Positions 1 through 8,521 of a stretch of 46,362 bases of DNA are shown piece by piece; position 1 is the first letter of the stretch, and each line of letters begins with the position of its first letter. This DNA comes from Oscillospiraceae bacterium (lineage in GTDB: Bacteria > Bacillota > Clostridia > Oscillospirales > Oscillospiraceae). The notes below the pieces were generated by a model. It saw nothing but the letters and a program-made list of their open reading frames with translations. It did not search any database and was not told the origin of the DNA. The translations under genes and the position numbers were made by a program. The stretch is taken from the NCBI GenBank assembly GCA_017548065.1, contig JAFYNQ010000116.1:1-46362 (forward strand). Direction: 5' to 3'.

Positions 1-140
1 AGTCTGCAGCTGGCTTTGACACCGCAGTTCTGCGTGTGGCAGCTACCGACAAGAGAAACGGCTACCAGTACCGCTGTGTCATCACCGATATGCTCGGCGT
101 TGAATTCATCACCGATGCAGCGACCCTGACTGTCAACTAA
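1..140 (+). CDS. C-terminal end of an Ig-like domain surface protein (partial)
   Basis: Only the last 45 residues are inside the window, read in frame 3 up to the TAA at 138-140. The tail reads like the last strands of a bacterial Ig-like domain: a tyrosine-containing strand (NGYQYRCVITD) followed by the closing strand (AATLTV). This pattern repeats many times in large secreted or wall-bound clostridial proteins. The protein ends right after the domain, with no LPXTG motif or other anchor, so any attachment signal would lie upstream. A strong terminator follows at once. The domain class is inferred from the pattern; the function is unknown. Confidence 0.6.
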   Translation, partial: SAAGFDTAVLRVAATDKRNGYQYRCVITDMLGVEFITDAATLTVN

Positions 141-147
141 TAAAAAT

Positions 148-186
148 CACCGGTGTGGGAGAAATCCCACACCGGTGTGTTTTTAT
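148..186. terminator. Bidirectional rho-independent terminator
   Basis: A perfect 13-bp stem (148-160 with 165-177) closes on a GAAA tetraloop and is followed by TGTTTTTAT on the plus strand. Read from the minus strand, the same hairpin is followed by a T-rich stretch (GATTTTTATT). It sits between two convergent genes and can end both transcripts. Confidence 0.9.
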
Positions 187-881
187 AGAATATCAATTCG
201 TTCCATGTAGTTGAGTCCGTCATCTTCTTTCTTAAGACGCAATACGAATGGAACAGAATTTAGATTTGTACAAAGTTCAAAATCACGCTGAGGAAAAATG
301 TGTTGCCGTTCCGGATCAAAGAATTTTGCGCCGCTGGTATATTTCAGTGCAGCCATTCTTTCGTGGATGTCTTCCAACGGCTTGTTTTCAAGAAGGCTTT
401 TGATATAGTCTGCACAAAGATTATCTTCATCTGTTTGCTTGTTTGCCATGAGACCCATGCAAACAAGGGATACACATTTTGGGTTCTTTCTCTTGATATA
501 CTCGGCAACTGCAGAAGCGTTAACAAGGCTTCCAGTGATGATCTCATCTGCATTGGAAGCGTTAGCGATTCCTTGCGTTCCTGCGCTTGTTGTATGAACA
601 ACGGTTTTTCCGGTTAAATCAATTTTTTCAAGGTCTGTAGGACAGTTACCGTAGTCAAAACCGTCAATAATAATGCCTTTACGTTCACCGCAAAGAATGG
701 CGTCTGGGTGCCTTTTCTTGAAGTTACGTGCAATTTCAACATCACCAACAGGAATGATTTTTGCAGCGTTATTTCGCATAAGATAAGTTTCTACGGTAAA
801 AGCCCTGAAAACATCAATAATAACTGCAATTCCTCGTGCTTGTTTAGCGCCCTCAACCATATGTAAAATTTTAATATCCAT
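183..881 (-). CDS. comB: 2-phosphosulfolactate phosphatase family protein (ComB-like)
   Basis: This 232-residue protein belongs to the ComB family, whose founding member removes phosphate from 2-phospho-3-sulfolactate. In methanogens this is a step of coenzyme M synthesis; in bacteria the family is linked to sulfolactate or has no assigned role. Visible family motifs are the N-terminal VIIDVFRAF strand, HTTSAGTQG near the middle and GSLVNASAV. The start at 881 is chosen because AGGAGG lies 5 bases upstream; an in-frame ATG at 935 has no such site and would overlap the promoter. No other coenzyme M or sulfolactate gene is nearby, so the substrate in this organism is open. The family call is firm, the substrate is not. 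Confidence 0.85.
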   Translation of the reverse strand: MDIKILHMVEGAKQARGIAVIIDVFRAFTVETYLMRNNAAKIIPVGDVEIARNFKKRHPDAILCGERKGIIIDGFDYGNCPTDLEKIDLTGKTVVHTTSAGTQGIANASNADEIITGSLVNASAVAEYIKRKNPKCVSLVCMGLMANKQTDEDNLCADYIKSLLENKPLEDIHERMAALKYTSGAKFFDPERQHIFPQRDFELCTNLNSVPFVLRLKKEDDGLNYMERIDIL

Positions 882-906
882 AGGAGCCTCCTGAATTTTT
901 TTCGTT

Positions 907-935
907 ATTATATCACTTAATAATTTGTGTGTCAA
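907..935 (-). promoter_or_regulatory. Consensus sigma-A promoter for comB
   Basis: On the minus strand, TTGACA (930-935) and TATAAT (907-912) are separated by exactly 17 bases, a full match to the vegetative consensus. The start codon lies 25 bases past the -10 box. Confidence 0.9.
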
Positions 936-948
936 CGAACTAAATCCC

Positions 949-977
949 TTGCAAAATCTTGAAAATGCGGCTATACT
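949..977 (+). promoter_or_regulatory. Sigma-A promoter for the murD-ispDF operon
   Basis: TTGCAA (949-954) and TATACT (972-977) have a 17-bp spacer. It diverges from the comB promoter, with the two -35 boxes 13 bases apart. Confidence 0.85.
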
Positions 978-1009
978 ATAAGAAACGCAATTATAAGTGA
1001 GGAATGTTT

Positions 1010-2371
1010 ATGAATCCGTTATTTGATGCATATTTTAAAAACTTGAGTAGTAAGCGCATTGCTGTTCTTGGTTTGGGTGTAAGCAATCGTCCGCTGGTTC
1101 GCTTGCTTTTGAATTACGGCTGTGATGTTACCGGTTGCGATAAGACACCTAGAGAGAAGTTGGATGCTGAAGTCCTGGAATTGGAAAAGCAAGGTTGTAA
1201 GCTTCAATCCGGCGAGGGGTATCTTAATGACCTTGTTGCGGATATTGTTTTCCGCACTCCCGGTATGCACCCCGGTAATCCTGCTTTGGTGTCTTTACGT
1301 GAAACCGGTGCATTGGTGACCAGCGAAATGGAACTGTTCTTTGAACTGTGTCCGTGTAAGATTATTGCCGTCACAGGTTCAGACGGAAAGACAACCTCCA
1401 CAACTTTGATTTCCGAACTTTTGAAGGCAGCAGGAAAGAAGGTTTGGCTTGGAGGCAATATTGGTACACCGCTGTTGCCGGTTTGCGATCAGATCAGCGC
1501 AGAGGATGTTGCGGTTGTTGAACTAAGCTCTTTCCAATTGATGGATATGCAGAGAAGTGCTAATGTTGCTGTTGTAACAAACCTTGCACCAAATCACCTG
1601 GATGTTCATAAGGATATGGACGAATATATTGAGGCAAAGCGGAATATTTTTAAATTCCAGGATTCTGCTGATACTTTGATTTTAAATGCCGACAATGAAA
1701 TTACATCCGCATTCAAGGGGAATGGTAAGACCCGTTTCTTTTCCAGAAAAAAACATGCAGACGTTTGCGTTGAAGGAGATTTGATCCTGCGTGATGGTAT
1801 TGCGGTTTTGAATAAGAAGGACATCCTGATTCCCGGTGAGCACAATGTAGAAAATTACATGGCTGCGATCTTGGCTGTGGAAGGTATCGTTGGGGATGAT
1901 GTGATTGAACGTGTAGCGAAGACTTTTGGCGGCGTTGAGCATAGAATAGAGCTTGTTCGTGTGAAGGATGGTGTGCGATTCTATAACGATTCCATCGCTT
2001 CTTCTCCCAGCCGAACGATTGCCGGTCTTCGTAGCTTCCGTGAGAAGGTGATTCTGATCGCAGGTGGTTATGACAAGCACATTCCTTATGATGTTCTTGG
2101 ACCTGAAGTGTGCGAACATGTTAAAACTGTATTTGTAAACGGTGCAACTGCGATACAAATCAAGACTGCAGTGGAAAATGCACCCCAGTATAAGCCGGGC
2201 ACTCCTGAAATTGTTGTGTGTGATGATTTTACCGATGCTGTTGAGAAAGCTGCAAATGCTGCGGAAAATGGTGACGTTGTTCTTATGAGCCCTGCTAGTG
2301 CTGCTTTTGATCAGTTTAAGAATTTCATGGAGCGCGGAAAATATTTCAAGAAACTTATTATGGAGCTGTGA
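1010..2371 (+). CDS. murD: UDP-N-acetylmuramoylalanine--D-glutamate ligase
   Basis: MurD adds D-glutamate to UDP-MurNAc-L-Ala in the cytoplasm, using ATP, during peptidoglycan precursor synthesis. The 453-residue length is normal. Visible are the N-terminal Rossmann-like UDP-binding domain (VLGLGVSNRPL), the ATP loop TGSDGKTTST near residues 122-131, the following ELSSFQL and NLAPNHLDVH motifs, and the C-terminal domain motif NDSIASSPSRT. I place the start at 1010, because the SD-like AGTGAGG at 996-1002 is 7 bases upstream; the in-frame ATG at 1004 is only 1 base from it. First gene of an operon with ispD and ispF, so cell wall and isoprenoid (lipid carrier) synthesis are linked. Confidence 0.96.
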   Translation: MNPLFDAYFKNLSSKRIAVLGLGVSNRPLVRLLLNYGCDVTGCDKTPREKLDAEVLELEKQGCKLQSGEGYLNDLVADIVFRTPGMHPGNPALVSLRETGALVTSEMELFFELCPCKIIAVTGSDGKTTSTTLISELLKAAGKKVWLGGNIGTPLLPVCDQISAEDVAVVELSSFQLMDMQRSANVAVVTNLAPNHLDVHKDMDEYIEAKRNIFKFQDSADTLILNADNEITSAFKGNGKTRFFSRKKHADVCVEGDLILRDGIAVLNKKDILIPGEHNVENYMAAILAVEGIVGDDVIERVAKTFGGVEHRIELVRVKDGVRFYNDSIASSPSRTIAGLRSFREKVILIAGGYDKHIPYDVLGPEVCEHVKTVFVNGATAIQIKTAVENAPQYKPGTPEIVVCDDFTDAVEKAANAAENGDVVLMSPASAAFDQFKNFMERGKYFKKLIMEL

Positions 2372-2373
2372 GC

Positions 2374-3093
2374 ATGAAAGCGAATGTTATAACAAGGTAC
2401 ATGCGGAAGGTTTTACCTTTGCGTCGTACCGGTGTTGTTATTGTTGCAGCTGGTTCTGCATCCAGAATGTGTGGTATTGATAAAGTGATGGCGCCTTTGG
2501 GCGGCGGTCCCATGATTTTGAAAACGGTTACCGCTTTTCAAAATTGCGATGCAATTTCTGAAATCGTCATTGTTACCAGACAGGATCTTATGATGCAGAT
2601 CATGGAGCTTTGCGCAGAATATGACAAGGTTCGGGGCGTTGTAGTAGGCGGTGCCACACGTCAGGAATCTGTTGAAGCCGGCATTGCGGCATTGTCAAAA
2701 GATGTAAAACTGATTGCAGTTCATGACGGCGCCAGACCGCTTGTTTCTTGCGAACTCATTGACCGAGTTGTGCGTGCTGCTAATACATTTCATGCAGCTG
2801 TTCCTGTGATCCCGGTGAAAGACACGATCAAGTTTGTTCAAGGTGGTGTTGTGAAGTCAACACCTGACAGAAGCAAGCTTTTTGCGATCCAAACGCCGCA
2901 AGCGTTTGATCGTGATCTGTTGTGTGCCGCATTAAAGAAGGTTCACGTCAATGAAGTTCAGGTGACCGATGACAGCAGTGCGGTTGAATATCTCGGCTTT
3001 ACGGTCAAGACCGTTGATGGCGATGAAAAGAATCTGAAGGTGACAACGCCTATTGATTTGAAAATTGCTGAGTTTTTTATGGAGGAAACGTAA
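2374..3093 (+). CDS. ispD: 2-C-methyl-D-erythritol 4-phosphate cytidylyltransferase
   Basis: IspD joins MEP and CTP to give CDP-methylerythritol in the non-mevalonate isoprenoid pathway. The nucleotide-binding motif [12 protein letters not shown] lies at about residues 20-31, followed by DKVMAPL, and HDGARPLV is near residue 116. There are about 19 residues ahead of the first core strand, longer than usual. A GTG at 2368 overlaps the murD stop but is only 2 bases from GGAG; the ATG at 2374 has 8 bases and is preferred. An ATG at 2401 would give a more typical N terminus. Ends in a TAATG overlap with ispF. Confidence 0.94.
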   Translation: MKANVITRYMRKVLPLRRTGVVIVAAGSASRMCGIDKVMAPLGGGPMILKTVTAFQNCDAISEIVIVTRQDLMMQIMELCAEYDKVRGVVVGGATRQESVEAGIAALSKDVKLIAVHDGARPLVSCELIDRVVRAANTFHAAVPVIPVKDTIKFVQGGVVKSTPDRSKLFAIQTPQAFDRDLLCAALKKVHVNEVQVTDDSSAVEYLGFTVKTVDGDEKNLKVTTPIDLKIAEFFMEET

Positions 3094-3578
3094 TGCGTAT
3101 TGGTCATGGCTATGATGTACACAGACTGGTTGAGGGAAGAGCACTTGTTTTAGGCGGTGTTCAGATTCCTTATGAAAAAGGTTTGGATGGTCATTCTGAT
3201 GCTGATGTTTTGCTTCATGCTGTCTCTGATGCTCTTTTGGGCGCTGCTGCACTGGGGGATATCGGTCAGCATTTTCCTGATACGGATCCTGCATTTAAAG
3301 GAGCAGATTCTCTTGTTTTACTGAGGCACGTCTTTGAGAAAATTGCGGATAAAGGTTATAAGATCGCTAATATTGATGTAACTATGATCGCACAGAGACC
3401 GAAGTTGCGTCCGTATATTCCGAAAATGGAGGAGAATATTTCACGTGCTTTGAATATTGCGTCGGATCAAATCAACATTAAAGCAACAACGGAAGAACAT
3501 CTGGGTTTTACCGGTGACGGCAGCGGCATGTCTTGTCATGCAGTTTGTCTCTTGGAGAAAGCGGATGGCAGAGGATAA
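3093..3578 (+). CDS. ispF: 2-C-methyl-D-erythritol 2,4-cyclodiphosphate synthase
   Basis: IspF closes the cyclodiphosphate ring of the MEP pathway intermediate and releases CMP, two steps after IspD. The 161-residue length is standard. The divalent-metal ligands are all visible: D8 and H10 in GHGYDVHR, and H42 in LLHAVSDAL. The flexible-loop motif GHSDAD and the C-terminal [10 protein letters not shown] are also present. Its ATG shares one base with the ispD stop, so translation is coupled. IspE is not in the window. Confidence 0.97.
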   Translation: MRIGHGYDVHRLVEGRALVLGGVQIPYEKGLDGHSDADVLLHAVSDALLGAAALGDIGQHFPDTDPAFKGADSLVLLRHVFEKIADKGYKIANIDVTMIAQRPKLRPYIPKMEENISRALNIASDQINIKATTEEHLGFTGDGSGMSCHAVCLLEKADGRG

Positions 3579-4017
3579 GAAATTACTCGGTAGTCCGTTG
3601 GTTAGATTTCTTTTTCTTGTTTATGTGGCATTGATGATATGGCTTCTTTTCCTTCAACGTATGGAGACGGCAATGGTTGCTGAAGAGAACTGGAACTTTG
3701 TCTTTTTGGCAACGTTGAAGCTGTATTGGAAGCTGTTGTTTTCCGGCAATTTATATTACGCTCGGCAGGCTGTAATAAACTTGGCAGGAAACGTTGTTAT
3801 GTTCATTCCCCTCGGTTTTTTCTTACCTGCTATATGGTCAGGTTGCAGGAAATTTTTACGATTGATTGCTGTTTCTGTTTCCTTGGTTTTTCTAATTGAA
3901 ACGCTGCAGTATGTTACAGGGCTTGGTAGTTGCGATGTGGACGATCTGCTGCTGAATATTCCCGGCATAATCATAGGTTATTTTATATGGAAGATAATCG
4001 TCAGAAAACGCCGATAA
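3565..4017 (+). CDS. VanZ-like family membrane protein
   Basis: A 150-residue integral membrane protein with about four hydrophobic segments (residues about 12-26, 68-86, 94-114 and 128-143). The family signature is visible as [17 protein letters not shown] and the downstream [20 protein letters not shown]. VanZ from the vancomycin cluster gives low-level teicoplanin resistance by an unresolved route; most chromosomal homologues have no known role. The ATG at 3565 lies inside the 3' end of ispF (14-base overlap) with GGAG (3554-3557) upstream, so it is co-translated. The family call is firm; resistance should not be assumed. Confidence 0.85.
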   Translation: MAEDKKLLGSPLVRFLFLVYVALMIWLLFLQRMETAMVAEENWNFVFLATLKLYWKLLFSGNLYYARQAVINLAGNVVMFIPLGFFLPAIWSGCRKFLRLIAVSVSLVFLIETLQYVTGLGSCDVDDLLLNIPGIIIGYFIWKIIVRKRR

Positions 4018-4030
4018 AATCACATATTCA

Positions 4031-4066
4031 ACCTCCCGGACATAGATTGTTCCGGGAGGTTTTTCT
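4031..4066 (+). terminator. Terminator-like hairpin that also carries the next gene's SD
   Basis: A perfect 10-bp stem (4031-4040 with 4051-4060) and a 10-base loop are followed by TTTTTCT, the form of a rho-independent terminator. The 3' arm contains GGGAGG (4054-4059), 7 bases before the ATG at 4067, so the folded hairpin would hide the Shine-Dalgarno site of the next gene. Confidence 0.75.
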
Positions 4067-4321
4067 ATGAAGAATACTTGGATAACGTTTCGTTCTGTTA
4101 CACCGGCACAACGTGGCGAGACGGTGCTTCGCAGGAACGGTTTATCCTGCATATTGCGACGCACACCCCGCTGGATGCAGGAAAAGGGATGCGGATACAG
4201 CCTGCAAATTCGGACGATCAATACTGAGGTTTGTATTCGGTTGTTTCGTGAAAATAATATAGAGTTTAAAAAAGTATATCTTATTCGTGATAACGGCTCT
4301 GCGGAGGAAATGACATTATGA
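4067..4321 (+). CDS. DUF3343 protein, putative Se/S carrier
   Basis: An 84-residue protein resembling the DUF3343 (putative Se/S carrier) family. Features supporting this are the N-terminal ITFRSVTPAQRGE strand-helix start, the mid-protein glycine-cysteine motif KGCGYSLQI, and the C-terminal helix-strand with NNIEFKKVYLI. Members usually sit next to a cysteine-desulfurase-like aminotransferase, as here (ATGA overlap with the next gene). This suggests a small partner that receives sulfur or selenium, but the carrier role is a family prediction. Its SD lies in the 3' arm of the preceding hairpin. Confidence 0.7.
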   Translation: MKNTWITFRSVTPAQRGETVLRRNGLSCILRRTPRWMQEKGCGYSLQIRTINTEVCIRLFRENNIEFKKVYLIRDNGSAEEMTL

Positions 4322-5433
4322 TCTATCTGGATAATGGCGCAACAAGTTATTACAAACCGGATTCTGTTAAGCGTGCAGTGTTGTGGGCTATGGAAAATTG
4401 TGCGAATCCTGGGCGTGGTGGATACGAGCAATCAAATAAAGCTGCACATGTTGTTTTGGGATGCCGGGATCGGGCATCCCGTCTTTTTAATTGCGATCCT
4501 GAACACGTTGTCTTTACTTCAAACTGCACCCATGGTCTGAATATAGCCATTCGCTCGTTGATAAAGCCAGGTGCAAAAGTTTTGATTTCAGGGTTTGAGC
4601 ATAATGCGGTTTTAAGACCACTTGTTGATATTGGCGTGAAGCTTTCGATTGCCGCAACAAAGCTATTTAATTGGGATGATACGCTGAGTTCCTTTGAAAA
4701 GTTTTTGCGTCAAGGTGTAGATGCTGCGGTCTTTACTCATGTTTCAAATGTATTTGGATATGTTTTGCCAGTTGAGGAAATAGCTGAGCTTTGTAAATAT
4801 TATAATGTACCTTTTGTTATTGATGCTGCGCAATCTGCTGGTTCTCAGAAAATTTCTTTTGGTGATTTGGGCGCTGATTTTATTGCAATGCCAGGACACA
4901 AAGGACTTTTAGGGCCGCAAGGCACCGGTTTATTATTATGTAAAGATATGTGTGAACCGCTTCTGTTTGGCGGAACGGGTAGTATGTCAGCAGAGACATC
5001 AATGCCGGATTTTTTACCCGACAGACTGGAAGCTGGGACTTTGAATGTTCCGGGAATCGCAGGTTTAAGTGCTGGACTGGCGCATTTACTGCAGGTTGGG
5101 ACAGATAAAATTTGTAGTAGGGAAGTAAGGCAGGCAGATATTTGCGCAGAAGGACTCAAAGAATTGGGGGTTCAAGTCTTTGACGGTGAGCATCGTTCAG
5201 GTACAGTTTCGTTTGTATCCAAAATGGATTGTGAGGAACTTGCTCAACTTTTGAGCGATATGGGGATTGCGGTCAGGGCGGGACTTCATTGCGCGCCCAT
5301 CGCGCACAGAAGTGTCGGCACATTTAACAGCGGCACAGTTCGTGTCAGCTTTGGTTTGGATGCATCGCCAATACAATCAAAAAGATTGCTGGAATCTTTA
5401 AATAAAATTAAATCTAAAAGAAAAATTTTGTGA
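4318..5433 (+). CDS. Class V aminotransferase, cysteine desulfurase family
   Basis: A 371-residue PLP enzyme of the group that strips sulfur (or selenium) from cysteine (or selenocysteine). Visible are YLDNGATS at the N terminus, the cofactor-stacking His in FEHN (about 95), the PLP-binding Asp in VIDAAQSAG (about 169), the Schiff-base lysine in PGHKG (about 195) and the persulfide cysteine in RAGLHCAP (about 325). The RxGxHCAP context is that of the SufS/CsdA-like group rather than IscS. It resembles the subfamily paired with DUF3343 proteins, sometimes near selenium genes; none of those are in the window. The start overlaps the previous stop (ATGA). It could serve Fe-S, tRNA thiolation or selenium supply. 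Confidence 0.85.
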   Translation: MIYLDNGATSYYKPDSVKRAVLWAMENCANPGRGGYEQSNKAAHVVLGCRDRASRLFNCDPEHVVFTSNCTHGLNIAIRSLIKPGAKVLISGFEHNAVLRPLVDIGVKLSIAATKLFNWDDTLSSFEKFLRQGVDAAVFTHVSNVFGYVLPVEEIAELCKYYNVPFVIDAAQSAGSQKISFGDLGADFIAMPGHKGLLGPQGTGLLLCKDMCEPLLFGGTGSMSAETSMPDFLPDRLEAGTLNVPGIAGLSAGLAHLLQVGTDKICSREVRQADICAEGLKELGVQVFDGEHRSGTVSFVSKMDCEELAQLLSDMGIAVRAGLHCAPIAHRSVGTFNSGTVRVSFGLDASPIQSKRLLESLNKIKSKRKIL

Positions 5434-5440
5434 ATAAGTA

Positions 5441-5469
5441 TTGCCAATATTGTATCCATCCGCTATAAT
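5441..5469 (+). promoter_or_regulatory. Sigma-A promoter for cdaA
   Basis: TTGCCA (5441-5446) and TATAAT (5464-5469) with a 17-bp spacer. It opens the long housekeeping run that reaches rsgA with no convincing terminator inside. Confidence 0.85.
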
Positions 5470-5522
5470 AGAAAAGATAATAGGCTAGTTATGCACATTT
5501 GATGGATTGGGGATGGAATAGA

Positions 5523-6392
5523 ATGGAAGGTTTTCAGGCTTTGATCGAAAATTTGCCGGTTATTAAGCTTTGGGATATCGTAGACGTTTTAATCGTTACT
5601 TTTTTGATTTATAAGTTGATTCCGGTATTTAAGTCTACAGGAACCGGCAAAATCGCCTGTATTATTGCGGTCGTTCTTGTAGTGACTTGGCTGACCGGTG
5701 TGCTTGAGCTGTATGCGCTTAATTACATCCTCAGTCAGCTTGTCGCTGTTGGTTTGCTTGCTGTTGTGATTTTGTTCCAGCCGGAGATTCGACGAATGAT
5801 CGATCATATGAGCAACCTGAAGTTCAAAAAGTTCCTCTCAACAGAAAAGACAACAAAGCAGATGGAACTTGTCATTGATCATACAGTGAAAGCTTGTGAG
5901 ATCATGAGTCAGGAGCATTACGGTGCGCTGATTGTGTTCTCCCGTGAAAAGCAGCTGGACGAATATTACAAAACCGGCACACTGCTGGATGCTCAAGTGT
6001 CCGACCAGCTCCTTCGTAATTTGTTCTACCCCAAGTCTGCGCTTCATGATGGTGCTGTTATTCTCCGGGGTGACCGCATTGCTGCTGCTGCCTGTGTTCT
6101 TCCGCTTTCCGACAGTGATCGGATCAGCGCTGATTTGGGTACAAGACACAGAGCAGCTCTCGGCGTCAGTGAGATTTCCGATGCTGTTGTCGTTGTTGTT
6201 TCTGAAGAAACCGGCGCTATTTCCGTTGCTACCGGTGGTGTGCTCAAGCGTCACCTTGCAGCAGAGACACTGAAGCAGCTTTTAACAAACGAGCTTTGTC
6301 CTGAAGAAGAGAAGACAGAGAAGAAATTCAGCTTCCTGCTTCGTCAAAAGCTGCAAAAGAATGAGAAGGAGGAGAAGCAGGATGAAAAATAA
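5523..6392 (+). CDS. cdaA: Diadenylate cyclase CdaA
   Basis: CdaA makes cyclic di-AMP from two ATP at the membrane; the messenger controls potassium, osmotic balance and wall homeostasis. Three N-terminal hydrophobic segments precede a DAC domain. The catalytic DGA motif (LHDGAVIL) is at residues 176-178 and the GTRHRAALG motif at about 206-214. The C-terminal tail is charged and rich in K and E. I chose the ATG at 5523 because MEGFQALIENL lines up with known CdaA starts and GGGGAT lies upstream. ATG 5502 has no SD. The start is the least certain part. The next gene, cdaR, overlaps by 11 bases. Confidence 0.95.
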   Translation: MEGFQALIENLPVIKLWDIVDVLIVTFLIYKLIPVFKSTGTGKIACIIAVVLVVTWLTGVLELYALNYILSQLVAVGLLAVVILFQPEIRRMIDHMSNLKFKKFLSTEKTTKQMELVIDHTVKACEIMSQEHYGALIVFSREKQLDEYYKTGTLLDAQVSDQLLRNLFYPKSALHDGAVILRGDRIAAAACVLPLSDSDRISADLGTRHRAALGVSEISDAVVVVVSEETGAISVATGGVLKRHLAAETLKQLLTNELCPEEEKTEKKFSFLLRQKLQKNEKEEKQDEK

Positions 6393-7593
6393 AATTTTAA
6401 CAGCTCTTCTTTCTTTTGCAATCGCCGTCAGCGTCTGGCTCTATGTTGTCACTGTAGTTAGCCCCAATTCTGATAAGAAATATGAAGATATTCCCATCGT
6501 AAGGCAGAATGAGATCATTTTGCAGGATCGTGGATTTATGGTGACGCATATTGATGCGGAAACCATTGATCTTCATCTTGGTGGAAATCGCTCGGATCTT
6601 AACAAACTGCATGTTGGCAATATTATTGCTTCTCTTGATTTGTCAAAAATTCATCAGGCTGGTACGCATTCCATTCCTTGCGATATCAGCTATCCTGAAG
6701 CAAAAGGTGCTATATCTGTCATTTCCAATACACCGTCCACTGTTATGGTAACTGTGGAAGAGCGTGACAATCAGCCGATTCCGGTTGAGGTGATTTACAA
6801 CGGTACCGTTGCTAATGATTTTGTAGCAGACAAGGACAATAAAGTATTGACTCATACCGAGGTGAATGTTGCCGGCCCGAAGTCTGTTGTAGAGAAGATC
6901 AAGACTGCACGGATCACTGTTGAGCTTGAGGGCAGATACGAAAGCATCAACGAGAACTTTGTTTATACTTTCTATGATGCTGACGGTCAACCGGTAGACG
7001 CTCAAATGATCAGCACTGATGTCACAGAAATCGGCTTGTCTTTGAAAATTATGCGTATGAAGGAAATTCAGTTGCTGGTAACTGTGATTGATGGCGGTGG
7101 CGCTACCGCTGCAAATAGCGAAATTATCATTGAACCGCAGACTATTTGGGTATCCGGTAGTGATACGCTGCTTGAAAAGCTTGAGAATATTGAGCTTGGA
7201 ACACTTGATCTTTCCGAAATTGCGGAAGACACCGAGAAAAGCTTTGCTATTAAGCTTCCTGAGGGCATTACTGATGAGACCGGCGTTACAGAAGCGAAAG
7301 TTACTGTGCGATTCCCGGAACTGGCTACCAAGGTATTTACGTTCACTGAATTTACTCCTGTAAACGTATCTGCTGACCTGGATGTTGAATTCATGACCAA
7401 GGTGCTAGAAGTGAAGGTTCGTGGTCCGAAAGATAAAATTGAGGCATTGAAAGCGGAGGATTTAAGCATTACTGCTGATTTCACCAATACAGAAATGGGT
7501 GCGGTGAAGATCAAAGTTACAGTTGTCTGCGAAGATGCAGAAATTGGTGCTGTGGGAGCTTATTTTATTTCTGCAAACGTTACCGAAAAGTAA
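6382..7593 (+). CDS. cdaR: CdaA regulatory protein, YbbR domains
   Basis: A 403-residue protein with one N-terminal membrane anchor (residues about 5-24: ILTALLSFAIAVSVWLYV) and an extracytoplasmic part made of consecutive YbbR-like beta domains, probably four (about 30-110, 115-220, 225-310, 315-400). CdaR binds and tunes CdaA in Firmicutes. The ATG at 6382 follows GAAGGAGGAG and lies inside the end of cdaA, which supports coupled synthesis of the pair. In many Firmicutes glmM follows cdaR; here it does not. Confidence 0.92.
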   Translation: MKNKILTALLSFAIAVSVWLYVVTVVSPNSDKKYEDIPIVRQNEIILQDRGFMVTHIDAETIDLHLGGNRSDLNKLHVGNIIASLDLSKIHQAGTHSIPCDISYPEAKGAISVISNTPSTVMVTVEERDNQPIPVEVIYNGTVANDFVADKDNKVLTHTEVNVAGPKSVVEKIKTARITVELEGRYESINENFVYTFYDADGQPVDAQMISTDVTEIGLSLKIMRMKEIQLLVTVIDGGGATAANSEIIIEPQTIWVSGSDTLLEKLENIELGTLDLSEIAEDTEKSFAIKLPEGITDETGVTEAKVTVRFPELATKVFTFTEFTPVNVSADLDVEFMTKVLEVKVRGPKDKIEALKAEDLSITADFTNTEMGAVKIKVTVVCEDAEIGAVGAYFISANVTEK

Positions 7594-7633
7594 ATTACAG
7601 CTGTTATCACAGCCATAAAAGGGGATAGTTGAT

Positions 7634-8512
7634 TTGATTAAAAGTATGACTGGTTACGGACGTGCCGTAGAAACGGTGAATGGCAGAGAATTTACGGTTG
7701 AGATTCGCTCTGTAAATAACCGTTATCTGGATTGCACTGTTCGCCTTCCTCGTGCTGTATCTTTTGCTGAGGATGTTGTTAAGCAGGCCATTAAGCAGTC
7801 TGTAACCAGAGGCAAAGTTGAGGTTTATATTTCTCTTCGTAGCGAAAACGGAGAAGAGACCCAGGTTACCCTCAATAAGTCAGTTTTGGAGGGTTACCTT
7901 ACCGCAATGCGTCAGATGGTTAATGATTTCGGGGTAAAGGATGACATCAGTACATCCTCTTTGTCCCGTTTGCCGGATGTCTTTGTTGTTGAGAAGCCTG
8001 AGGTGGACGAAGAGCAGCTTACCCAGGATCTTCTGTCTGTAGTGGCAAAGGCGATTGAGAATTACAATACCATGCGCACAACCGAAGGCAGGGCGCTTGA
8101 TAAGGATCTTCGTACAAGAGGCGAAACTATTCTCGGTTTTGTGGCGCTTGTTGAGAGCGGAAATGCACAGACGGTTATTGATTACCGTGCCCGTTTGGAA
8201 GCCAAGCTTCGTGAGGTGCTGGAGAATACCAACATTGACGAGAGCAGAATCCTTACGGAAGCCGCTATCTTTGCCGATAAGGTTGCTGTTGATGAAGAAA
8301 CTGTTCGTCTCCGCAGCCATCTGGAACAGATGAATGCAATGCTGGATGCCGGTGGTGCTGTGGGCAGAAAGCTTGACTTCCTGCTTCAGGAAATGAACCG
8401 TGAGGCAAACACCATCGGTTCCAAGTGTACAGATGTGAAGCTGGCACGGATCGTTGTGGATATCAAGGCGGAGCTGGAAAAGATCCGTGAGCAAACGCAG
8501 AATATTGAGTAA
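7634..8512 (+). CDS. yicC: YicC/YloC family endoribonuclease
   Basis: The 292-residue protein begins with the family signature IKSMTGYGRA and contains SVNNRYLD and, near the C terminus, the conserved LDFLLQEMNREANTIGSK. E. coli YicC is an endoribonuclease affecting small RNA stability. The start codon is TTG at 7634, chosen because the signature begins at residue 2 and GGGGAT lies upstream; no ATG fits. The neighbour order yicC-remA-gmk-rpoZ is widely kept in Firmicutes. Confidence 0.93.
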   Translation: MIKSMTGYGRAVETVNGREFTVEIRSVNNRYLDCTVRLPRAVSFAEDVVKQAIKQSVTRGKVEVYISLRSENGEETQVTLNKSVLEGYLTAMRQMVNDFGVKDDISTSSLSRLPDVFVVEKPEVDEEQLTQDLLSVVAKAIENYNTMRTTEGRALDKDLRTRGETILGFVALVESGNAQTVIDYRARLEAKLREVLENTNIDESRILTEAAIFADKVAVDEETVRLRSHLEQMNAMLDAGGAVGRKLDFLLQEMNREANTIGSKCTDVKLARIVVDIKAELEKIREQTQNIE

Positions 8513-8521
8513 GGTGACTAT

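Noticed and set aside
2368-2373. GTG start for ispD overlapping the murD stop
   Set aside because: The SD (GGAG) would be 2 bases away; ATG 2374 has correct spacing.
3565-4017. VanZ-like gene as a glycopeptide resistance gene
   Set aside because: No vanHAX or regulator genes nearby; it is an ordinary chromosomal VanZ-family gene tied to ispF.
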